64,000 bases of DNA from Crossaster papposus. Its lineage: Eukaryota; Echinodermata; Asteroidea; Velatida; Solasteridae. How positions within the stretch are numbered: position 1 is the first letter of the stretch; the number at the start of each line of letters is the position of its first letter. Position numbers and translations under genes: made by a program. This document shows positions 49,001 to 58,000 of the stretch, piece by piece. Under the pieces are notes generated by a model that did not search any database, had not been told where the DNA came from, and worked only from the letters and a program-made list of their open reading frames with translations. The DNA lies in contig JBAIAA010000258.1 of assembly GCA_037893245.1 (NCBI GenBank), positions 1,240,001 through 1,304,000 on the forward strand. The letters are read 5' to 3'.

Positions 49001-52000
49001 ACACCGGATGAGAGAGGTTGGACGCCCCTCCACATCGCCTCGGCCAACGGCCGGCTAGCCCTCGTCAAGTACCTGGCGGCTAACGACATTAACATCACCG
49101 ACCTCACGCCGACGGGTTACACAGCAATGCACATGGCCACGATGAACGGGCACGTGGCCGTGGTGAGGGTGCTATCCGCTATGGGGATGACGGTGGATTG
49201 CCGCACAGTGGACGAGCAGACGCCACTACATATGGCTGCCATGAGGTGAGTTTTTTTTTTAAGGGAGGAGGGGGCCGGGGCTGGGGGGATGGGGAGTTGA
49301 AAAACCATTTCTGACTTATGCACCAGGTGATTCAGTCTCTATTTTCAACTTGTTATGAATCGGAAGAAAAGTTATGTTTAAAGAAATTGACTGGAGCTTG
49401 ACTGAAACCTGCAACCTCCATATTGCCGTTCCGGTGCTCTACCAACTGAGCTTTCTGACCTTATGTTGATGGTTCCCCAAAAATGTGTTTTTGTATTTGT
49501 TCAGACATGTCCTCCCCCTTCCCCTACTTTTTAAAGTGGGGGATATCAAATTGTTTGTCTCCCTCACTTTTTTTGGACCCAAAATTAAAAAATGTAGCCC
49601 TACATTTGATTCTGTACCTTAGAACACTTTCCTCCATGCTCATAATAACCAAGAATGGATTCAATGACTCCAAACTTGAAAATGATAATTAAACAATGAT
49701 ATAATATCTCTTCCCAAACGTGGAGGATGTGGAAAATAAAAAGCAAAAAGGTTCCCAACTTATATAAGAAAAAAACCTTGAAAGAGAAAAATTATAATTT
49801 TAAAATAAAATAAAATTTGGCAAAATAATTTGCAAAAAAAAATGGGATGAAGTGATCAGATCACACCACAGATCGTGTAGATTGCACCACAGATCGTTTA
49901 GATTGCACCACAGATCGTGTAGATTGCACCACAGATCGTGTAGATCGCACCACAGATCGTGTAGATCGCACCACAGATCGTGTAGATCGTGTAGAGTAAT
50001 TGGCTAGTAACTGTAAATGGTGTCTGATTGAAATATTCACAAGTTATTATATGCTTGCACGACTATTAACTCCCTCTCTCCCGGCATTACTGTTCCAATA
50101 ATCTAACATTTCTCTCTCAGCAAACGGCCCCAACACAAGATATTCAAAACATTTTTCACTTAAATTGTGATACTTTTCTATCAAGTTTTTAATTTGTCCT
50201 CCTTCATGCACCTGCAAATGAAAAAAACAAAGAACCATTTTGAAAAACAACCGCTAGAACAACATTTCTTTCCGCAACGGTGTTTCTACGTACATACATT
50301 GTACATGTTTTCACACTTAAATATAAATGTGGGCCTACGTATACAAGCTTACATAAGCTACTGATTGCGTGGTCGTTCTTCACATTCGCTGTGATTAACA
50401 CAATGCGTTCAAGCATGTGTGACTGCTCTATTGTAAGTCAAGCATGGAAATCGGGCAGAACGGCGCATGTGCGCTCGCGAAAAGATGGGGTAATTAAACA
50501 ACAATACATGTAGCTCCGTTCTGACGCAGGTGAGCGACATGTCATCTTAATGACGCTTCGCTTTGACCTAATTGATACCCAATCGATCAAGGACAAAATT
50601 TAACAAAGAAACTGTCGTTCAAGGATTCTAATGAGATCTTTGTTCTCTTTTGTGTTTCGATCCTCGGTCGGTCGTATAATGCCATGTAAAAGCATTTATA
50701 CAGTCGTAGATCCGGGGCCGTAGAGTGTTCAGCCAATGTCTGACGTTATACATTCTCCGGTTTGATACATTGACTACACTTTAGTGGCTTATTACCGGAC
50801 CATTGACAAGAAGCATGATTGCCCCAAAAATATTCTTTTGTCCCCAATTGCTCCCCAGAATTGTTTAGTCTGGAACCGCCACTGCCACTTTCAAAGATTT
50901 GGAAGAATACTTGCAACTCATACTTACAAGGTGTTTGAGACACCCATCAAATTGAAGCTTATTGCATCGTCTTTCATTTTCTTGAGGCTCATGATGCTGT
51001 GGACATACGTATCCTGTGTCATAAGTTGAACTAAAATCCCGTAAAAGTCCTACTTTTAACCTGATTTTTTCTTCCAAAGCTTTACTTTTGTACTTCTTTA
51101 TTTAACAATTTTGCTTCTACATGTACTTTTTCACTTTAGTCTGCTTTCAATTTTTGTATGCACCATTTGCAGATATTGAACATTTTTACTTGCAAAATAT
51201 TAAGAAATATCTTACTTATTTGAAAGTAAATAATGATTCTACGCATCCAGCAAAATGTTTGTGATAGATATCCTGTAATTGTTCAGAAAAATTGAAGAAC
51301 ATCAAGAACAACTGCCCGACGCCTTTTTTCTTGCTTTTTGCTCGGCATCCACGATTGTAAAACTTCGTATACCTGTAGGACAGTCAAACGGTATTTACTA
51401 AAGAATTCCCGATATTTCAACCAATTATCAATGTTGTATTATACCTTTTAAAGCCTGTCATTACTGAAGTATTTTTTTTTCTTGATTTTGTTTGTTTGAA
51501 TGTTGCAGCGGTCATCTTGAATGCACAAAGTGGCTAGTTGCCAACAATGCGCCCCTGGACGTCATCGACAACATGGGGCGCACTGCGACCGACCTGGCGG
51601 AAGAGTACCGGCATGACGAGGTCGTGACCTTCCTGAGGTCGTGTCAACGCGAATTGAAGAGACTAGACAGCTCTCTGGCAATGCTAAGAAGCAGGTGTGT
51701 GTCTTGAAAACTTGCGATAATCAGTTTTGTTTTTATAAATGCTTGGTTATAATTGCATTCCCCGTGCTCTTCAACAAATTCCTTTTTGTTTCTCTATTAT
51801 TAACCCTAACTCCCTATATTGCGTGAAAAATCATATTAATACCAGTACCGGTACCCTAACTCTTTAGGTATTTTGCTAGGATGCACCTTCAATCCTGCAA
51901 AATCCTCTGACTGCCTCCATGCGAAAAGTTGAATACTGCCTCCCTTATTTTGTGAATTTGATCACTGGATGGGCACTGCCTCAATCCTGCAAATATCGAC

Positions 52001-55000
52001 CAGCAGTACCGTTGATAGGTTGTGTCAGTGCCGATCACATCCAGACGCAGTGCCAATGAATTTCAAGTATTATTCAGGACTAAATTTAGGAGTGGCTTAA
52101 AGCCTATTCACAAGCTACAGCCTAGACTAGTGCTGCAACCGAACTGCTGAACCAAATTAAAAACAGCCGAACTTAGCCGTTGGAACCGAACCCGAACCGA
52201 ACCAAAACTGTCGGTTTGAAAGTTCGGCAAGCTTTACATGATAATTGATAGCACTACAAATGCATGCGTGGAAGTGCACAATTATCACCCACGGATGATT
52301 GAATTTAATACGTGTTGATAAAAGGTAATTAAATGGGTTATTAGCTATCTACGGCGCAACCGACATACTGTGGTGATTTACGGCATGCATGCAGTACCTG
52401 GCCGGCCCAATCGTTAGTGTACATTACAATGTACACAAGTCATGTACAGTTGTTTTTCTAGTTCTGGATCGCGAAAATATATTCAGGCTGCTTTCGCTGG
52501 ACTATACTTCTTGAAATTCAAGTGAAATTGGTTTAACAGTTTGCATTGAGTAATGAAGAAAGGACTGTTAGGGTTAATAAATCGTTCACTTGTATATTTT
52601 TTGTGTCCCCCCCCCCCCCCAACAAAAACGTTTTGCTTTTGCCCCCCCCCCCCCCCCCCCCCCCAACAAAAACGTTTTGCTTTTGGGGGCTAGTAGATCT
52701 GCTTTGCGAACTGACTGGAACCCAGTCCCCACAATATTTCATCACCGTCACTATGAAGTAACCTTAACCTCCGCATAGTTGAACATTTGTGTTTCGAGAT
52801 ATATAAGCGATTTAAGTTGATGATGTTTTGCAATGGTAACGTCAATATCATTTTAGCCTCACAATTTATATTTTTTTACATTCTCGGAAAGCTGGGTTCA
52901 TGATTGATTTGTTAATTTAGGATTTTTGTTGAAAACAAAAAACCCTACAAGTTATTCATTAATTAATTAACTAAAATAAGATAATGCTGTTTTTTTATTT
53001 TCACGAAGTAACGCTATCCGTGTGTATTCGTTATGGAATTTGTGTTACTTCGTGAAAATACCAGCAGTTGGTCGTTTTTAATAATAATAATAATAATAGG
53101 CAGTTTTTATATAGCGAACGTATCTACCAAGACTGGTACTCAAGACGCTCTCACACTATTACCCCGGTCATTGGGCTCATGAAAAATTCCAAATACCATC
53201 TCAGCTCCCTGGGAAGTATACAGCTCAATGCTGCCATTTCAGCGCAAAGCAGCTAAATCAACCACAATGACCATCTCTGCCCTCACAGGTACCCCATTTA
53301 CTCTTGGTTGAGATATATCTTTAGAGATATAGGAAATAAAAACAACTTCCAAAAAAAGAAAAAGAAATTCCTGTAATTTATGGTGTCCACAGATCTCCCA
53401 GCATGGGTTCCCAGAATCGGCGTTCCCTCTCGGCCTCAGATAGCGAGAAAGACACAGACAAGGTACGCAAGGCCTTCACCTTGTTAAATCCAGAGGGTAA
53501 AATTAGAAAAAAAACTAAAACAAAAGTACTCATTAGTGTTGTAGCCAAGTTTTTTTTCAAAGACTACAAGAACAAAATTGTAAATTTGTTGGTATGTGTT
53601 TGATCCCACTAATTTGAAATGTAAATTTTTTCTTGAATATAACCTTGTTTTGGTGTGACTTTGGAAAGCCAATCCAAAACAGGTGTAGTTTGGACAAAGC
53701 TGACCAGATATCTCAAACAAATCTTCAACAGTGTTGGTATTTGGTCAGACCGAATCCTTACATGTAAATATTTGTATATATTGTCAATGTACCAATGTCA
53801 TGTATTTTCTTTGAATATTAAAGTATTTTGTCCAAATACTAATATTCCTACCCTTATTGCTAAACACAACTACCACTTTGTCAATTCCCCCCTCCCCAAC
53901 GTTTTGTTCTAGGGTTGTTCCGAATATACCCAATATTTAAAATTAAATCACCAACCAATATTTGAATAGCTTTTTTTTCGGTTTGAATATTTTGAAAAGA
54001 TGAAGAAAAACAACCATATTAAATTATTTGAAAATAAACATCCCTATTTTGTTCCTGCTTCACTGGTCTTATATTTCAGGTTCATGCCAAACATTAACCC
54101 TAACCCCCTTTTGTGATTTACTAGGAACCATACCATATACTCAAACTGTTAGACTGTGAATCTGTTTATATACCTAAGCCCAATGTAACAGACAGTCAGT
54201 TTCAGGATCCAGTACCAAGTCAGCGCGCAGTGTTGCCCATGATGAAGTGCACAGTGAAATTTTATTTGCAACGAGTTGGCAGTCTCGACCGTTCGAGAAT
54301 TCACAAGGTTTTAACAGGACTTCGGAAGTGCCCCTCGAAAATTGTCCACCTAAAAAGGGCATAAAATCTCTTTAGTGGTAATGTCAGTATAAAATTGAAC
54401 AGAGAGTGAAACTTCAATAATTTCTGCATCGATTGATGCCAATTTGGAATGATTATTTCTGGTTCAAAAGTTATCAGTTGGCCTTGTGAATTGAGGTATA
54501 AATAGTTTGTTTTAACACCCCCTGTACGTTTAAGTGACCCTGACTGTTTCGGGTTCAGAAAGTTGAAGAGTCTGAAATACACGTGTTTACCCATTCTTGG
54601 CTGTATCAGAGCCAAGTCTGTATGCTTTTGTATTGCAGCAAAACAAGACGATTGTTCGAACCGCGATGCTTATGCATAGATCACCTCATCAGCTGACAGC
54701 CTTATTGTGCTGCAGAGTCAGGTTACGTGATTGGTCAGGATGCGAGCTGGTTTGGAGAGGGGGGGGGGGGGGGGGGGGGGGGTTGACCAATGACTTGCCA
54801 AATGCAACAAGTTCTTTCACAACTTCATCCATTATATTCGGAATGCTTGTGAATTTTGAATGACCCTGACTGTTTCAGATCATCAAGTTTAACGACAGTT
54901 ACGAAGATAATAACCAAACTTGTCACAGAATAGCCGGATTATTCTGAAAACTATTGGATTATTTTGCAATTACCTTTTAATTATCCTTTTGTGGAATTTT

Positions 55001-58000
55001 TTTTTTTTTTCGTTTTATATCCTTTTGAACTCGTTTTTAAACTGCTGCATGCAAATTGTTGATATATTATTTTTTCTATATACAGTGTCTCAAAAAAATA
55101 ATACTATTGCGTTATTTCACAATAAACTTTTTTTTTCACTGTTAAAACCTGGCACGCACTTCCGTAGTTCTGCCCGGCCTTCAAAGATGATTTTATAATC
55201 CAATTCCTTAATTTTAAATATTAATTGTCCTGATTTTCAATTTCAATTTTCATCAAAACTCCTTTGAGATTATAAAGAGCTTCCTTCCAAGCTTTTAATA
55301 CTATACCTTCCTTTGCAGTGCCTTTCCAAAATATTCCATTCAAATTTGACATGTACATGTAACACTCATTATACCACCACGCCCCTTTCCAAAGTTTGGC
55401 GCAAGAATATCTTTTTCTGTCGTTGTCTTTGTCCCTTTGTTGAAAACATCACACCAATAAAGTTTTGTGTTTACCCATTCGTGGCATCCTGGCTCAAGTC
55501 TGTATGCTTTTGTATTTTGACCACGATGCACAGATCACCTTATCAGGTCAGCTGAAAGTCTTGTTGTGCTGTAGAGTCAAGTATACTCGTGCAATAACAT
55601 TCCTTCACAACTTCATCCAAAACATTCGGAATACTCGTGAATTTTGAGTGACCCTGATGTTTCAGATCATCAAGTGAACAATAATTATGAAGACAAGTTA
55701 ATCTAATAACCAAACTTGTCACACAATTGTTTCTTTGGTCTGCTGTCTTTCGATTTATATAGAAACAAAAATTGTTCTCGAAATACTTTATAGTTTAGAC
55801 ATTTTGTTTGACAATAAGGCTAAACTTTTTTCTACCTCAATTTTGAATATAATTGTTGTTTTAAAGACCCATTATCGTGAAAATTAATTTCGAAATGTGG
55901 TGTCCAATCTCATGAATATTTATTTTACCGAGAGAGTTGCATGTATGCATACGTAGCAAATGAAAGAAAGCACTTTTCTGACTGTACCCGTCCTAATAAA
56001 TTCCCCCAAAACACGCAGGACTTTTGGGATGGGTTGAGCTCAGTTGGTTTCAAAGGGACTTGACTACAACACTGAAAAGTATACACAAAAAAACTGCTCT
56101 TGTTTTTTTACTAAATGACCAAGTGCAGTTGGTTTGGGTTCGCTCGGTCCCACCGCCCAAACCGGGCACTGGAAAATCCGAGCTTCTCAAAATTCTGAAA
56201 AGGTAGTCATGACCTGACCTTTTGACCTTTCAAATGCACCAGCGCAGCTGAGCCGCAGAACTGGTGACCCCCAGTTCACAGGTCACACAAAATATATCCA
56301 ATCAGGGCTCAAAGCACATCATGCCAGCACTTCTTGTCGCTCAGTTTGGGCGGTGGGCACGAGTGAATTGGTTTGTTTAGGCTGTCACATGCAAAACTTT
56401 GTCACTGATTTAGAAGACACCTGCAGTTCACATGCCTGAGCACATATGGTTTACGTTGTTTAGAAAGATAGATACGGTAGACGATCGACAAAGTTTAAGC
56501 GTAATTTTACCCTCTGTGAACCCAATTTAACATGCATCCACCTACCATCCGTTCATTAACAAACTAAGCTTAGCTTTATTATTTCTTCATTTTTCAGTAG
56601 TCCACATCTTAACCAGTTCGCGCCGGGATTATTTTAACATCACTGAGTCGATGCGCAAGATTATTTTTAATGAAACTCGATCCGAGGCATTTCCGACCTT
56701 GCTCGCTGCTGACAGACATTTCCGGCCTTGCTCGTGACGTGTTTATGCGTCATCTGTTTTGAATCTGGAGAAAACTTTGCGTGTATATACGTCCTCCGGC
56801 GCGAACTGGTTAATACATGGTATCTACAGTAAACCATTAGTCATCAGTTGTGCATTTTTATCGTTTAAAGCAGCAAAAGTAGTCAACATTTTAAAAATGG
56901 TTCTTGAAAAATAGTATCCTGATGAAGTTTTAGCTCTGTGAATGCTGTGTATTTAAAATTTGCTGAGTCGCAATTTGAATTGCAGCTACAATCAGCATTC
57001 AGGTGGGATTTCTCATTCGGTTGTGTCTCGCATGTGTCACGTACTGAAGCGACCAATTATAGCACTCAGGCAACCGTATGCGTTGTTCCAACACTGCGTG
57101 CACCAATCGCAGATTACAAACCAACTACAAATGTAATTATTTATAAATGCATCTCTGAGATGCATTTCGGAAATGAATAATTTAACAGAGAGTTTGGTGT
57201 CAATATCTTTTAAACAAAACAAGCATTTTGGTTGGTTACTTTATAGATAGCTGCAAAAGGTACATGTACACTTCAGCTTTAATGCCATTGTATTGCAGAA
57301 ACTTTGCAGAATTGCTTTGTAGTTACATGTATAACCTTTGCTTGAAGTGTTCCTCGCTTTCTCTTTTCCACATCAGTGATAATAGCATGCTTTAAAGTAA
57401 TTTGCTTGCTAACAGTAGACAAACAGATTAACACCACAGCTTAATATATCAAACAACTTGTTACGAAACAGAAATTAAGTTACTGAAATTATTGATCGGT
57501 GGATATGAAGAAAAAACATTGGTCCATGCACATAACATATTCTAAGCCTGCAATTTCCTATAGGCTTTGTCCGAACTACTTGGCTGCAGCTTGAATATTA
57601 CACACGAGTCTATGATATGTGGCTGCTGCCACTACCCATAAACTTATGTGTAATTTCAAGCTGTATATAGTCAAGCAATTTTGACAGCAACATAACTTAA
57701 TGTGTACCAGTTAGTGTTGGAGGACGTACAAACAATTTTCTGGAATTCAAAACAAACTATGGATAAACATGTCACGAGCAAGGCCGGAAATATCTGTCAG
57801 CAACCAGCTCGCAGCGGCTAGGCCAGAAATATCAGGGTGTGCTACCCACAGATGCCAGAAAACTGGTTAACAGCAACCTTTAGTTCCTTCAACAATATAG
57901 CACTACATTTAATATAAAATACATACATGTACGTTAGCATTCTCACGCACATAATGTCCAAATTCCATTGTATAGTGCACAGCACAGGGCTCAATTTCAT

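Noticed and set aside
49860-49995. Possible CRISPR-like array
   Set aside because: Units are contiguous without spacers and the context is eukaryotic; it is a minisatellite.
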